A stretch of 64,000 nucleotides of DNA from Azospirillum oryzae (GTDB lineage: Bacteria > Pseudomonadota > Alphaproteobacteria > Azospirillales > Azospirillaceae): the NCBI RefSeq assembly GCF_900177515.1, contig NZ_FXAK01000007.1, forward strand, positions 434,001 through 498,000, given 5' to 3'. A program made the position numbers and the translations under genes. Shown here piece after piece: positions 18,071-28,026 of the stretch. The notes below the pieces were generated by a model. It was not told the origin of the DNA, made no database searches, and saw only the letters and a list, made by a program, of their open reading frames with translations. Position 1 is the stretch's first letter, and every line of letters begins with the position of its first letter.

Positions 18071-18532
18071 TTACCCCGCCCGCGACAGGCGGTAGAGCAC
18101 CAGCGCATCCGGCTGGTCGGAGGGGGTGCTCACCGGCGTCCAGCCGTTGCGTTCGTAGAAGGCGCGGGCGGCGGCGTTGCGGGCGGCGCAGGCCAGTTCG
18201 ACCGGGTGGGGGCCGCCGCGCAGCAGGGCCAGCGCCTCGCGCAGCAGGGCGGAACCGATGCCGCGCTTGTGCCATCCGGGGTCGATGAACAGGTTGTGGA
18301 TGACGCCGGCCTGGGGATCGAGCGAGACGAAGCCGACCACCGTCCCATCCGCCTCGGCGACCAGCACCGAGTCTTCGCGCACGCAGTCGTAGTAATCGTC
18401 CAGCCCGAAGCGGTCGGCGGGTTGCCAGGAGAAGGCCTGGCGGCGGCCGTGCAGGAAGATCTCGGCACAGCGTTCGGAGTCGGCGCTGCGGGCGGAACGG
18501 ATCGCAATGCGCACCCCTTCCCCGGCCGGCAT
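18071..18532 (-). CDS. GNAT-family N-acetyltransferase
   Basis: 153-aa acetyl-CoA-dependent acetyltransferase. Visible GNAT elements are the strand VLVAEADGTVVGFVSLDPQ, motif A with HNLFIDPGWHKRGIGSALL (Arg-X-X-Gly-X-Ala), and motif B ARAFYERNGW. The ATG at 18532 is chosen because AGGAG lies six bases upstream. Substrate is not evident. It precedes the GST-like gene on the same strand, 88 bases apart, and may share a transcript with it. Confidence 0.9.
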   Translation of the reverse strand: MPAGEGVRIAIRSARSADSERCAEIFLHGRRQAFSWQPADRFGLDDYYDCVREDSVLVAEADGTVVGFVSLDPQAGVIHNLFIDPGWHKRGIGSALLREALALLRGGPHPVELACAARNAAARAFYERNGWTPVSTPSDQPDALVLYRLSRAG

Positions 18533-18651
18533 GCCCCTCTCCTTCTGCCCGTTGCGCCCGATCATGTGGATCAACCGGATTTCCGGTCAGACTATTCCAC
18601 CGTCGGGCCGTCGGGGAACGGTCCTTTCGTCCTGTCCGGGGACGGGAGCGT

Positions 18652-19839
18652 TCAGGGCGGCGCCTTGTCCCCGGCCGCCTTGCCGGTGGCTGTCTTCTCG
18701 GCAGGGGGCTTCTCGGCAGGGGGCTTGCCGTTCGCGGCCTTCTCGCCGGTGGGGCTGTCGGTGCCGGTCGTGCCGGCCGGCGCACCCGCCGGCTCGTTGG
18801 CGGCGTTGCCGAGCAGGCCGGCCTCGCGGTAATAGCGCTCCGCCCCCGGATGAAGCGGGACCGAGACGTTGGCGACCGCGCGGGCGGGATCGAAGTTGCG
18901 GCCCTGCGGGTGGCCGTCGGCCAGGACGCGGCGGGTGTTCTCGTGCCACAGCGCGCGGACGATGCCATAGATCAGGTCGGGATCGCGGTCGGCGCGGGTC
19001 AGCAGCTCCGCCCCCAGGCTGAGCGTCGGGGTGGGAGCGGTGCCGGGATAGGCGTTCGCCGGGATCTCGTCCTCGATATAGAAGCGCTGGGTCCGCAGCA
19101 GCCGGTCGGCCGGCTCGCCGTCCAGCGGCACCAGCCGGATCGGCACCCGCGCCGCCACGTCGGCGACCGCCGCCACCGGATAGCCGCCGACCATGAAGAA
19201 GCCGTCCAGCTCGCCCTTCGCCAGCCGGTCGGCCGCCGTGCCGGGCTTCAGGTAGAGCGGCGTGATCGTGCTTTCCGACAAGCCGTAGGCGTCCAGGATC
19301 AGCCGCGCCTCCACCAGCGTGCCGGAGCCTTCCTCACCCAGCGAGATGCTGCGGCCCTTCAGGTCGGCCATGCGGTCGATGAAGCCGTCGGAGCGGACGA
19401 CGACCTGGATCGCCTCCGCATACAGCATGCCGAGCGAGCGCAGTTCCGCGAACGGGCGCTTGCCGGTGAAGCTGCCGGTGCCGCTGTAGGCCCAATAGGC
19501 GACGTCGGCCTGGGCGAAGCCGGCCTCCACCGTGCCGGCGCGCAGCATCTCGATGTTGTCGACCGAACCGTTGCTGGCCTGTGCCACCACGATCAGGCCG
19601 GGGATGCCGCAGCTTCCCCCCTTGTCGCAGGGGCGGGAGCCGGGCGGGTTGGAGATGGCGTTGGCGATCAGCCCGCCGATCGGGAAATAGGTGCCGGCGG
19701 TGGTGCCGGTGCCGATGCGGAAATAGCGCAGATCCTGCGCCATGGCCGACCTGCCGGACAGTGCGCCGCCCAGCAGCGGCGCCAGCGCCACCCCTCCCAT
19801 GAGGCCGCCCAGCAGATGGCGGCGGGTCAGGCTGGACAT
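18652..19839 (-). CDS. TAXI-family TRAP transporter substrate-binding protein
   Basis: 395-aa periplasmic solute-binding protein of the TAXI type. A Tat-like leader (LTRRHLLGGLMGGVALAPLL) ends at SAMAQ near residue 35, followed by FRIGTGTTAGTYFPIGGLIA, the TAXI hallmark, and VVAQASNGSVDNIEML and GEEGSGTLVEARLIL. The last 45 residues are a low-complexity Lys/Pro/Ala tail with EKPPAEK-type repeats that is not part of the family. The start at 19839 is the ATG preceding the leader. No fused or separate TRAP membrane subunit is found nearby, so the transporter must be encoded elsewhere or the protein acts alone, for example as a sensor. Confidence 0.92.
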   Translation of the reverse strand: MSSLTRRHLLGGLMGGVALAPLLGGALSGRSAMAQDLRYFRIGTGTTAGTYFPIGGLIANAISNPPGSRPCDKGGSCGIPGLIVVAQASNGSVDNIEMLRAGTVEAGFAQADVAYWAYSGTGSFTGKRPFAELRSLGMLYAEAIQVVVRSDGFIDRMADLKGRSISLGEEGSGTLVEARLILDAYGLSESTITPLYLKPGTAADRLAKGELDGFFMVGGYPVAAVADVAARVPIRLVPLDGEPADRLLRTQRFYIEDEIPANAYPGTAPTPTLSLGAELLTRADRDPDLIYGIVRALWHENTRRVLADGHPQGRNFDPARAVANVSVPLHPGAERYYREAGLLGNAANEPAGAPAGTTGTDSPTGEKAANGKPPAEKPPAEKTATGKAAGDKAPP

Positions 19840-20042
19840 GTCGGAAGCGGGCGCGTCGGGATCTTCCCGAAGCTCCGATGAGGGGAGCCCCGGCGGGGTA
19901 GGGCAGGCTTTGGCGGCTGCGCGGGGCACCGGGGCGTTCCGTTCGTCTGGCCCGCTCGTCCCGGACGGGAGGGGCGGGGCGGGAAGGAGGGGCGTGTCTT
20001 CAAAGATTTCCGCGCAACCCCGTCATTTCAAGGCGCAACCGG

Positions 20043-20537
20043 TCAAATCACGCCGACGAGGTCAAGAACGCCGGCGACTGCTACCGCACCGCCACACAGC
20101 CGCACCGCACGGTCCGACTCGGCCTGCGTCACCGCGATGGACAGCCCGAGTCCGCCGCAGGCGACCAGCATCAGCCCGGCGGCGAATCCGGCCCAGTAGA
20201 GCGGCGGCCCCTGGTGGGCATGGCCGTGGAACACGGCAGCGACCGCGGCGACCAGCACCGCCAGCACGGCCGGCGCCCGCACCCCCAGCGCCACCAGCGA
20301 CCCGACCACCAGCAGCGAGGCGGCGAGCCCCGGCCCGGCATAGGGCAGCCGCACCCCCATCTGGGCGGCGAAGCCCGCCGCCAGCGCCGCGGTCACGGCG
20401 GCGGCCGGCACCTGCCACACCGCGGTGCCGCCGGTCTGCCCGGCCCACATGCCGATGCCGAGGATGCCCAGCAGATGCTGCAGCACCCACACCGGCGTGG
20501 TCAGCCCGCTGCCGAAGGCCCCCGTCAGCGTCGTCAT
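20043..20537 (-). CDS. HupE/UreJ-like membrane protein
   Basis: 164-aa integral membrane protein with five to six hydrophobic segments. The HupE/UreJ pattern is recognisable as VWVLQHLLGILGIGMWAGQTGG (family consensus has a His-X-X-X-X-X-Asp-His; here Gln replaces the Asp before His) and FHGHAHQGP in the middle. Family members are nickel or cobalt permease-like proteins linked to hydrogenase or urease clusters, but no such genes are present here. The altered Asp may weaken metal transport. Start ATG at 20537. Confidence 0.8.
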   Translation of the reverse strand: MTTLTGAFGSGLTTPVWVLQHLLGILGIGMWAGQTGGTAVWQVPAAAVTAALAAGFAAQMGVRLPYAGPGLAASLLVVGSLVALGVRAPAVLAVLVAAVAAVFHGHAHQGPPLYWAGFAAGLMLVACGGLGLSIAVTQAESDRAVRLCGGAVAVAGVLDLVGVI

Positions 20538-20647
20538 GCGCCCGCATCCCCCATCACGTGTCGCTCCGGCAGCCGGTATGGCGGCTGAGGCGGGGCGGGG
20601 TCAAGCGGTCAGGCTTCAGGTCGGGGAGGGCAAGGGTGGAGGGAAGG

Positions 20648-21193
20648 CTAGCGCGCCAGCGGGTCGCCCCATTGCCGCAGGTCGTTCTCGCGCTTCATCA
20701 GCTCGCGCTGGCCCAGCGGGTCGAGCCGCCCCATGGCGTCGTTGGTGCGCATGCGGTCGACCTCCGGCCGGATCAGGTCGCGCTTGAAGGCGTCGGTGGC
20801 GCTCTGGGACGAGGGCGGCGGCGGCACCGGGATCGGGCGCGGCGGCTGGGGCAGGACGGCCGGGTCGGGCGGCGGCGACGAACTGCCGCGGCGGCGCTTG
20901 GGCGGGGGCTGGTCGGTGTCGCCTGAGTCGCGGCGCGCCTGCGGGGGCTCGGCCTGCCGGGCTTGGGCTTGGGGGATGGGCTTCGAGCCGGCGCGCGACT
21001 GCTCCGCCTGGATCTGGCTCCAGGTCCGCCGCTCCCCGCCGCCGGGAATCACCGTCTGCTCGTGGACCGGCGGAAAGGCCTGGGCACGGCCGGGCATGTC
21101 GTCGCGCAGGTCCTGCGGCGCGCAGGCACCGGCCGCCAGCAGGAGAAGGAGCGGAGCCAGATGATAGGCCAGGGGCGGGAGATGTGGGGTCAT
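20648..21193 (-). CDS. Proline-rich exported protein, possible lipoprotein
   Basis: 181-aa hypothetical protein with a hydrophobic leader (PLAYHLAPLLLLLAAGACAP). The cysteine at residue 24 could be lipidated, but Ala rather than Leu/Val at -3 makes the lipobox weak. The middle third is Pro/Arg/Gln-rich and probably disordered (QPPPKRRRGSSSPPPDP, RPIPVPPPPS). The C-terminal 45 residues are charged and helical and end RQWGDPLAR. Function unknown. It diverges from imuB, and the LexA box lies between them. Confidence 0.65.
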   Translation of the reverse strand: MTPHLPPLAYHLAPLLLLLAAGACAPQDLRDDMPGRAQAFPPVHEQTVIPGGGERRTWSQIQAEQSRAGSKPIPQAQARQAEPPQARRDSGDTDQPPPKRRRGSSSPPPDPAVLPQPPRPIPVPPPPSSQSATDAFKRDLIRPEVDRMRTNDAMGRLDPLGQRELMKRENDLRQWGDPLAR

Positions 21194-21277
21194 TGATGGA
21201 ATGTCGGCATTGCTGATCGTTTCGGCAAGATGACCCCAAAGGAGGGACTCGCTCCAAGGCCAAGCCAGCGCTAGAGT

Positions 21278-21292
21278 GTTCTTTTTTTGTTC
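21278..21292. promoter_or_regulatory. LexA (SOS) box upstream of imuB
   Basis: GTTC at 21278-21281, seven T residues, then GTTC at 21289-21292: an exact match to the alphaproteobacterial LexA consensus GTTC-N7-GTTC. It is 75 bases before the imuB start and within the likely promoter, so DNA-damage induction of imuB is expected. Confidence 0.85.
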
Positions 21293-21343
21293 TGGATTGT
21301 TGGGTTCTGTATGACACGCTCTTTCTCACATCCGGACCAATCC

Positions 21344-21365
21344 CCCTCTCCTCCCCGGGAGAGGG
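21344..21365 (+). promoter_or_regulatory. Hairpin covering the imuB ribosome-binding site
   Basis: CCCTCTCC at 21344-21351 pairs with GGAGAGGG at 21358-21365 across a six-base loop, and the start ATG is at 21368. The only Shine-Dalgarno-like sequence (GGGAGAGGG) is thus inside the stem. The bases resemble half of the palindromic intergenic elements found elsewhere in the window. Confidence 0.6.
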
Positions 21366-21367
21366 CA

Positions 21368-22918
21368 ATGTGGAATGGTGGAGAGAGGGGAAAGCGCCGT
21401 ATCCTCGCTCTGTGGCTCCCTCGCCTGCCGACCGACGCGCGGGAGCGGCTGATGCCGCCGGACCTGCGTGCCCGTCCCCTTGCCCTGCTGTGGACGGAGC
21501 GCCAGCGGCGGATGGTGGTCGCGGTCAACCGGGCGGCGGCGGTGCTGGGAATCGCTCCCGGCCAGACCCTCAGCGACGCCCGTGCGCTGGAGCCGGCGCT
21601 GGAGGTGGCGGAGGCGACGCCGGAAGCCGATTCGGCCCTGCTCGGCCGCATCGCCGACTGGGCGCGGCGCTACAGCCCCTGGACCGCGGTGGACGAGCCG
21701 GACGGGGTGGTGATCGACATCACCGGCTGCGCCCATCTCTTCGGCGGCGAGCCGGCGCTGGCCGCCGACCTGACCGGCCGGCTGCGCGCCGCCGGCTTCG
21801 CCGCCCGCGCCGCCATTGCCGACACCCCGGCCGCCGCCTGGGGGCTGGTGCGCTTCGGCAATCCGGAGGAGCGGCGGGAGGAGCGGCTGGACGGCCTGCC
21901 GCTCACCGCCCTGCGATTGCCGGCGGAAATGGTGGAGGGGCTGCATGCGCTGGGTCTGCGCCGGATCGGCGACCTGCACGCCATGCCGCGGGCGGGGCTC
22001 GCCGCAAGGTTCGGGGGCAGGTTGCTGCAACGCTACGATCAGGCCCTCGGCCGGCTGGACGAGCCGATCTCCCCGCGCCGGCCGGTGGCGGATCACCGCG
22101 AGCGCCTGACTTTCGCCGAACCGATCGCCACGCCCGAGTCGATCGCCGGAGCGCTGCGCCATCTGCTGGGCCGGCTGTGCAAGGGGCTGGAGGCGGCGGG
22201 GCAGGGCGCGCGCCGGTTGCGGCTGGACGCCCACCGCACCGACCAGCGGGTGGACGACGAGCCGCAGAGCCTGACGCTCGGCACCAGCCGCCCGACCCGC
22301 GACCCGGCGGCGCTGGCCCGGCTGTTCGCCCCGCTGCTGGAGCGCATCGATCTAGGGTCGGGGCTGGGGCTGGAGACGCTGGTGCTGTCGGCGACGGAGA
22401 CGGGACCGCTGTCGGCCGTGCAGACCGGTCTAAAGGGGGAGGAGGTTGACGGCCCAGGAATCAACGATGGCCTCGCCGAGCTGGTGGACCGGCTGACTCT
22501 GCGGCTGGGGGAGCGGGCGGTGCTGCGGCTGGTGCCGCGGGAAAGCTGGCTGCCGGAACGCTGCGTGGCGCCGCATCCGCCATTGGAGAGGTTGCCGCCG
22601 CCGAAGCCCTGGCCGGCGGGACAGCCGCGCCCGTTGCGCCTGCTGACCCCGCCCGAAGCGGTGGAGGCCACCGCCCCGCTGCCCGACGATCCGCCGCTGC
22701 AATTCGTCTGGCGCGGCGTGCGCCACCGCGTCAGCCGGGCCGAGGGGCCGGAGCGGATCGAATGCGAATGGTGGCGTGGGGAAGGATCGCTGGGGCTGGC
22801 CGTGCGCGATTACTACCGCGTGGAGGATGGCGACGGCCGCCGGTTCTGGCTGTTCAGGGCCGGGCTGTACCGGCCGGGGGAGAACCCGCGCTGGTTCCTG
22901 CACGGGTTCCTGGGGTGA
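21368..22918 (+). CDS. imuB: ImuB, Y-family polymerase-like SOS mutagenesis protein
   Basis: 516-aa ImuB-type protein, an inactive Y-family polymerase homologue that recruits DnaE2 to damaged DNA through the beta clamp. Visible parts are RILALWLPRLPTDA at the N-terminus, VNRAAAVLGIAPGQTLSDARAL near 53-74, DEPDGVVIDITGCAHLFGGE near 116-135, a little-finger region, and the ImuB-specific C-terminal WRGVRHRV ... YYRVEDGDGRRFWLFRAGLY ... WFLHGFLG. The usual partner imuA is absent upstream, and dnaE2 is 22 kb away on the other strand. The start ATG 21368 is preceded by GGGAGAGGG; an earlier ATG at 21311 lacks a ribosome site. An exact LexA box precedes it. Confidence 0.93.
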   Translation: MWNGGERGKRRILALWLPRLPTDARERLMPPDLRARPLALLWTERQRRMVVAVNRAAAVLGIAPGQTLSDARALEPALEVAEATPEADSALLGRIADWARRYSPWTAVDEPDGVVIDITGCAHLFGGEPALAADLTGRLRAAGFAARAAIADTPAAAWGLVRFGNPEERREERLDGLPLTALRLPAEMVEGLHALGLRRIGDLHAMPRAGLAARFGGRLLQRYDQALGRLDEPISPRRPVADHRERLTFAEPIATPESIAGALRHLLGRLCKGLEAAGQGARRLRLDAHRTDQRVDDEPQSLTLGTSRPTRDPAALARLFAPLLERIDLGSGLGLETLVLSATETGPLSAVQTGLKGEEVDGPGINDGLAELVDRLTLRLGERAVLRLVPRESWLPERCVAPHPPLERLPPPKPWPAGQPRPLRLLTPPEAVEATAPLPDDPPLQFVWRGVRHRVSRAEGPERIECEWWRGEGSLGLAVRDYYRVEDGDGRRFWLFRAGLYRPGENPRWFLHGFLG

Positions 22919-22921
22919 GAC

Positions 22922-23878
22922 TCACCCCAGCCCCTTCTGCCCCATCTCAAGGAACTTCTCGCGGCGCTTGGCGCGCAGGGTGGCGCCGTCCAGGCCGTCC
23001 AGTTCGCCCAGCGACTCCTCGATGCAGTCGCCCAGCTTCTTGATCGTCTCGGCCGGGTCGCGATGGGCGCCGCCGATCGGCTCGCTCACCACATGGTCGA
23101 TGACGCCCAGTTCCTTCAGGTCCTGGCTGATCAGGCGCAGCGCGATGGCCGCCTCGCCCGCCATGTCGGAGCTGCGCCACAGGATCGACGCGCAGCCTTC
23201 CGGCGAGATCACCGAATAGATGGCGTGTTCCAGCATCAGCACGCGGTCGGCGGTGGCGATGGCGATGGCGCCGCCCGAGCCGCCCTCGCCGATCACCGAG
23301 GCGACCATCGGCACGTTCAGCCGCAGGCAGCGCTCGATGCTCTTGGCGATGGCCTCGGCCTGGCCGCGCTCCTCCGCCTGGACGCCGGGGAAGGCGCCGG
23401 CGGTGTCGACCAGCGAGACGACCGGCAGCTTGAAGCGGTCGGCCAGATCCATCAGGCGCTGGGCCTTGCGGTAGCCTTCCGGCTTGGCCATGCCGAAATT
23501 GTGGCGGACGCGCGATTCGGTGTCGTTGCCCTTTTCCTGGCCAATCACCACCACCGAACGGCCGCGGAAGCGACCCAGCCCGCCGATGACCGCGCGGTCC
23601 TCGGCGAAATGGCGGTCGCCGGCCAGCGGCGTGAAGTCCTCGATCAGGCCGTTCACATAGTCCAGGCAGTGCGGCCGATTGGGGTGGCGGGCCACCTGAA
23701 CCTTCTGCGCGGGCGTGAGCTTGGCGTAGGTCTGCCGCAGGAGCTTGTCGACCTTGGCCTGCAGCTTGGCGACCTCGTCGGCGATGTTGATGTCGCCGGC
23801 GTTGGTCAGGTGCCGCAACTCCTCGATCTTGCCTTCAAGCTCGGCGATCGGCTTTTCGAATTCCAGGAAGGTCTGCAT
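22922..23878 (-). CDS. accA: Acetyl-CoA carboxylase carboxyltransferase subunit alpha
   Basis: 318-aa alpha subunit of the carboxyltransferase that makes malonyl-CoA, the first step of fatty-acid synthesis. Typical features are [18 protein letters not shown] at the N-terminus, [67 protein letters not shown] and [19 protein letters not shown], and [14 protein letters not shown]. Length is standard. The ATG at 23878 is used in preference to an upstream GTG. It converges on imuB with only three bases between stops; it is monocistronic here, as accD is not in the window. Confidence 0.97.
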   Translation of the reverse strand: MQTFLEFEKPIAELEGKIEELRHLTNAGDINIADEVAKLQAKVDKLLRQTYAKLTPAQKVQVARHPNRPHCLDYVNGLIEDFTPLAGDRHFAEDRAVIGGLGRFRGRSVVVIGQEKGNDTESRVRHNFGMAKPEGYRKAQRLMDLADRFKLPVVSLVDTAGAFPGVQAEERGQAEAIAKSIERCLRLNVPMVASVIGEGGSGGAIAIATADRVLMLEHAIYSVISPEGCASILWRSSDMAGEAAIALRLISQDLKELGVIDHVVSEPIGGAHRDPAETIKKLGDCIEESLGELDGLDGATLRAKRREKFLEMGQKGLG

Positions 23879-24070
23879 GCCGGACACGGGTGGTTGGCGA
23901 GGCGCACAAAAAAGCGCGCGCTTGGTAGCACGCCCGGCGCGCCTGCGCCACAGCGGAAAGATGCGGGACAGCCTGGGAAGGGTTCCGCGACGAACCCACA
24001 GGGTTTATCCTTATCCGCCGGGAAATTCCAAGCCTAATCGTTGCCCGGATCGTGCAAGGCGGATCGCTGC

Positions 24071-24856
24071 ATGCCCTCATTCCCCACCTCCTTCCCCACC
24101 TCCTTCAAGGACCATTTCTCCGGCCATGCCGGCGATTACCGCGCCTTTCGTCCCACCTATCCGCCCGGCCTGGCCGCCGCCCTGGCCGATGCGGCGCCGG
24201 CCCGCGACCTGGCCTGGGACGTCGGTTGCGGTAACGGGCAGTTCTCCGTTTCCCTGGCCGACCAGTTCGCGGCGGTCCACGCCACCGACGCCAGCGCGGA
24301 GCAGATCGCCCAGGCGGAAGCGCATCCGCGGGTGCGCTATGCCGTCGCCCCGGCGGACGACAGCGGGCTGCCCGACGGCTGCTGCGACCTGATCGTCGCG
24401 GCGCAGGCGGCGCACTGGTTCGACCTGGGGCGCTTCTATGCCGAGGTGCGGCGGGTGGCGAAGCCGGGGGCGGCGGTGGCGCTGGTCTGCTATGGCCGGC
24501 AATGGCTCGACCATCCCATGCTGGATCCGGTGGTGGAGCGGTTCCACAACGGCACGCTGGGACGGTATTGGCCGGCCGACCGCTGGAAGGTGATCGGGGG
24601 CTATCGCGGCATGGACTTCCCGTTCCCGGAACTGCCGGTGCCGCCGCTGGCGATGGAGGCGGTTTGGACGCTGCCGCGGCTGCTCGGCTACATGAACACC
24701 TGGTCGGGGGTGAAGGCGGCGACCAAGGCGCTGGGGCGCAACCCGCTGGAGGACTTCGCCGAGGAGATCGCGCCGCTGTGGGGCGATGCGGAGACGGAGC
24801 GGCGGATCCGCTGGCCGCTGACGGTTCGGCTGGGGCGGGTTTTGCCCCCTCCCTAA
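24071..24856 (+). CDS. Class I SAM-dependent methyltransferase
   Basis: 261-aa methyltransferase. It starts with FKDHFSGHAGDYRAFRPTYP, typical of a group of small-molecule methyltransferases, followed by the SAM loop WDVGCGNGQFSV (glycines 52-56), an acidic TDAS motif near 79, and CCDLIVAAQAAHWFDLGRFY near 107-126. Substrate unknown. The ATG at 24071 lies in a run of repeated CCCACCTCCTTC; no strong Shine-Dalgarno is seen. It ends just before a palindromic intergenic element and converges on aceB. Confidence 0.9.
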   Translation: MPSFPTSFPTSFKDHFSGHAGDYRAFRPTYPPGLAAALADAAPARDLAWDVGCGNGQFSVSLADQFAAVHATDASAEQIAQAEAHPRVRYAVAPADDSGLPDGCCDLIVAAQAAHWFDLGRFYAEVRRVAKPGAAVALVCYGRQWLDHPMLDPVVERFHNGTLGRYWPADRWKVIGGYRGMDFPFPELPVPPLAMEAVWTLPRLLGYMNTWSGVKAATKALGRNPLEDFAEEIAPLWGDAETERRIRWPLTVRLGRVLPPP

Positions 24857-24937
24857 CCCTCCCCCTCTTCGAGGGAGAGGGGACTGCCGCCGCTCTGCAA
24901 ATCCACCCTCTCCCGCGAAGCGTGGGAGGGAGGGGGC
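24845..24937. repeat. Palindromic intergenic element, copy B
   Basis: Inverted repeat between two converging genes, starting inside the last codons of the methyltransferase. Arms are CCCCCTCCCT/AGGGAGGGGG-like with two inner hairpins (CCCTCTTCGAGGG and CCCTCTCCCGCGAAGCGTGGGAGGG-type). Its centre contains GGGACTGCCGCCGCT-like sequence shared with copies C and D, which marks these as one family rather than chance palindromes. Confidence 0.75.
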
Positions 24938-24950
24938 CGGAGGCCGACCC

Positions 24951-26555
<1,605 letters not shown>

Positions 26556-26646
26556 CGTGCTGCTCCCCTTCCCGTATCGTGACGAACCGCTCTCTCGACG
26601 GTTGAGCGACCGGTATAGCACGGTACAGGCGCAAGCCGGGGACGGC

Positions 26647-27666
26647 CTATGGTCGCAGAGGGGCGGGCGGGATCAGCCCGTGCTTCTTCAGCATGCCGCG
26701 CAACTGGTGATAGCCCAGCCCCAGCGCCTCCGCGGTCTGGCGCTGGTTGAAGCGGTTGCGCTCCAGCGCCTCGCGCAGCCGGGCGGCCTCGAAGGCGCGG
26801 ACCTGATCGAGGATGCCGCCGTCGAACTCAGGCATTGCGACCTTCTCCGCGACGGGGGCGGGCTCGGTGCGGGCGGTTGGCACAACGGACGGGCGCCAGG
26901 GCGACTCGAAGGGGTCGAGGATGATGTGGTCGAGCGGCTCGTCGGGATCGGCGGCGGCGACGGAGCGCTCCACCGCGTTGCGCAGCTCGCGCACATTGCC
27001 GGGCCAGTCATGGCCGCGCAGACGATCCAGCGCGGCGGCGGTGAAGCCGGGGAAGAGCGGGCGTTGCAGCTCGCGCACCATGCCCAGCGCGAAATGCTCG
27101 GCCAGCGGCGGGATGTCGTCGGGCCGGGCGCGCAGCGGCGGCAGGGTCACCACGTCGAAGGCCAGCCGGTCCAGCAGGTCGGCGCGGAAGCGGCCGGCGG
27201 CGGCCAGCGCCGGCAGGTCGGCATTGGTGGCGCCGACCACCCGCACATCGACGGTGGCGGTGCGGCCGCCGACCCGCTCGATCTCGCCATACTCGACGGC
27301 GCGCAGCAGCTTCTCCTGAACGGCGGGGGAGGCGGTGGCGATCTCGTCCAGGAACAGGGTGCCGCCGTCGGCCTGCTCGATCCGGCCGATCTGCCGCCGG
27401 GTGGCGCCGGTGAAGGCCCCGGCCTCATGCCCGAACAGCTCAGAATCCAGCAGCGACTCAGGCAGCGCCGCGCAGTTCACCTTGACGAAGGGACGGTCCC
27501 ACCGCTGCGACAGGTAGTGCAGGCGGGCGGCGATCAGCTCCTTGCCGGTCCCGCGCTCGCCGATCACCAGCACCGGCCGCTCCAGCGGCGCCACCCGCGA
27601 CACATGTGTCAGCGCCGCCAGGAAGGCCGGCGATTCGCCGAGCAGGGAGGGAGGAGTGATGGTCAT
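26647..27666 (-). CDS. pspF: PspF, sigma-54 activator of the phage-shock operon
   Basis: 339-aa bacterial enhancer-binding protein without an N-terminal receiver, like E. coli PspF. The AAA+ domain shows Walker A GERGTGKE at 36-43, the sigma-54-contacting GAFTGA at 83-88, Walker B TLFLDE at 103-108 and [12 protein letters not shown] near 232-243. A Fis-type helix-turn-helix closes the protein ([20 protein letters not shown]). In PspF the activity is restrained by PspA; pspA is encoded divergently 360 bases away. Two direct repeats just upstream of its start are candidate binding sites shared by both directions. Confidence 0.95.
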   Translation of the reverse strand: MTITPPSLLGESPAFLAALTHVSRVAPLERPVLVIGERGTGKELIAARLHYLSQRWDRPFVKVNCAALPESLLDSELFGHEAGAFTGATRRQIGRIEQADGGTLFLDEIATASPAVQEKLLRAVEYGEIERVGGRTATVDVRVVGATNADLPALAAAGRFRADLLDRLAFDVVTLPPLRARPDDIPPLAEHFALGMVRELQRPLFPGFTAAALDRLRGHDWPGNVRELRNAVERSVAAADPDEPLDHIILDPFESPWRPSVVPTARTEPAPVAEKVAMPEFDGGILDQVRAFEAARLREALERNRFNQRQTAEALGLGYHQLRGMLKKHGLIPPAPLRP

Positions 27667-27669
27667 CGC

Positions 27670-27689
27670 CTGTTTCGCTACTGTTTCGC
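27670..27689. promoter_or_regulatory. Candidate PspF upstream activating sites
   Basis: CTGTTTCGC occurs at 27670-27678 and again at 27681-27689, eleven bases apart, i.e. on the same face of the helix. They lie 110-130 bases upstream of the sigma-54 promoter, the usual distance for an enhancer-binding protein, and overlap the pspF 5' end. Binding is inferred from position only. Confidence 0.45.
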
Positions 27690-27799
27690 GGAATTGACGA
27701 TGGTATCGCCTAGGCGGCGAAGCGGCAACCCGGAGCGCTGAGCAGCGCAAGCTCGGCAAGTCCAGGCTTTGCAACGGTTTGGGGCCGATCCGCCGGAAT

Positions 27800-27814
27800 T
27801 GGCACGGCGGTTGC
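27800..27814 (+). promoter_or_regulatory. Sigma-54 promoter of the psp operon
   Basis: TGGCACG-N4-TTGC with the invariant GG (-24) and GC (-12) at the correct spacing. It lies 31 bases before the 54-aa gene that opens the operon and is divergent from the sigma-54 activator gene pspF, so it is very likely the PspF-dependent promoter. Confidence 0.9.
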
Positions 27815-27844
27815 GATACCGGTGTCATGGCAAGGAGGTCATCC

Positions 27845-28009
27845 ATGAGCGATTTCAGCGATTTCCGCCGCCGCTACGGCGGTGACCGCTTCAACACCGC
27901 GCAGGGCCGCCCGCTGGCGCGTCGCGTGCGCAACTATCTCGCCACCCGGCCGGCGGAAAGCTGGCTGTTCTTCTTCGCCGGCATCGTCGCCGGCGCCATC
28001 CTCGGCTGA
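27845..28009 (+). CDS. Small membrane protein opening the psp operon, 54 aa
   Basis: 54-residue protein starting at the ATG at 27845, after a perfect AAGGAGG. The first 38 residues are basic and polar (FRRRYGGDRFNTAQGRPLARRVRN); residues 40-54 form one hydrophobic helix rich in Phe, Ala and Gly (WLFFFAGIVAGAILG). It lies between the sigma-54 promoter and pspA, 17 bases before pspA, so it is made together with PspA on envelope stress. I do not recognise a family; it is not PspB, PspC or PspD by sequence. A short membrane anchor or a regulator of PspF/PspA is conceivable. Confidence 0.75.
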   Translation: MSDFSDFRRRYGGDRFNTAQGRPLARRVRNYLATRPAESWLFFFAGIVAGAILG

Positions 28010-28026
28010 CACACGGGACATCCATC

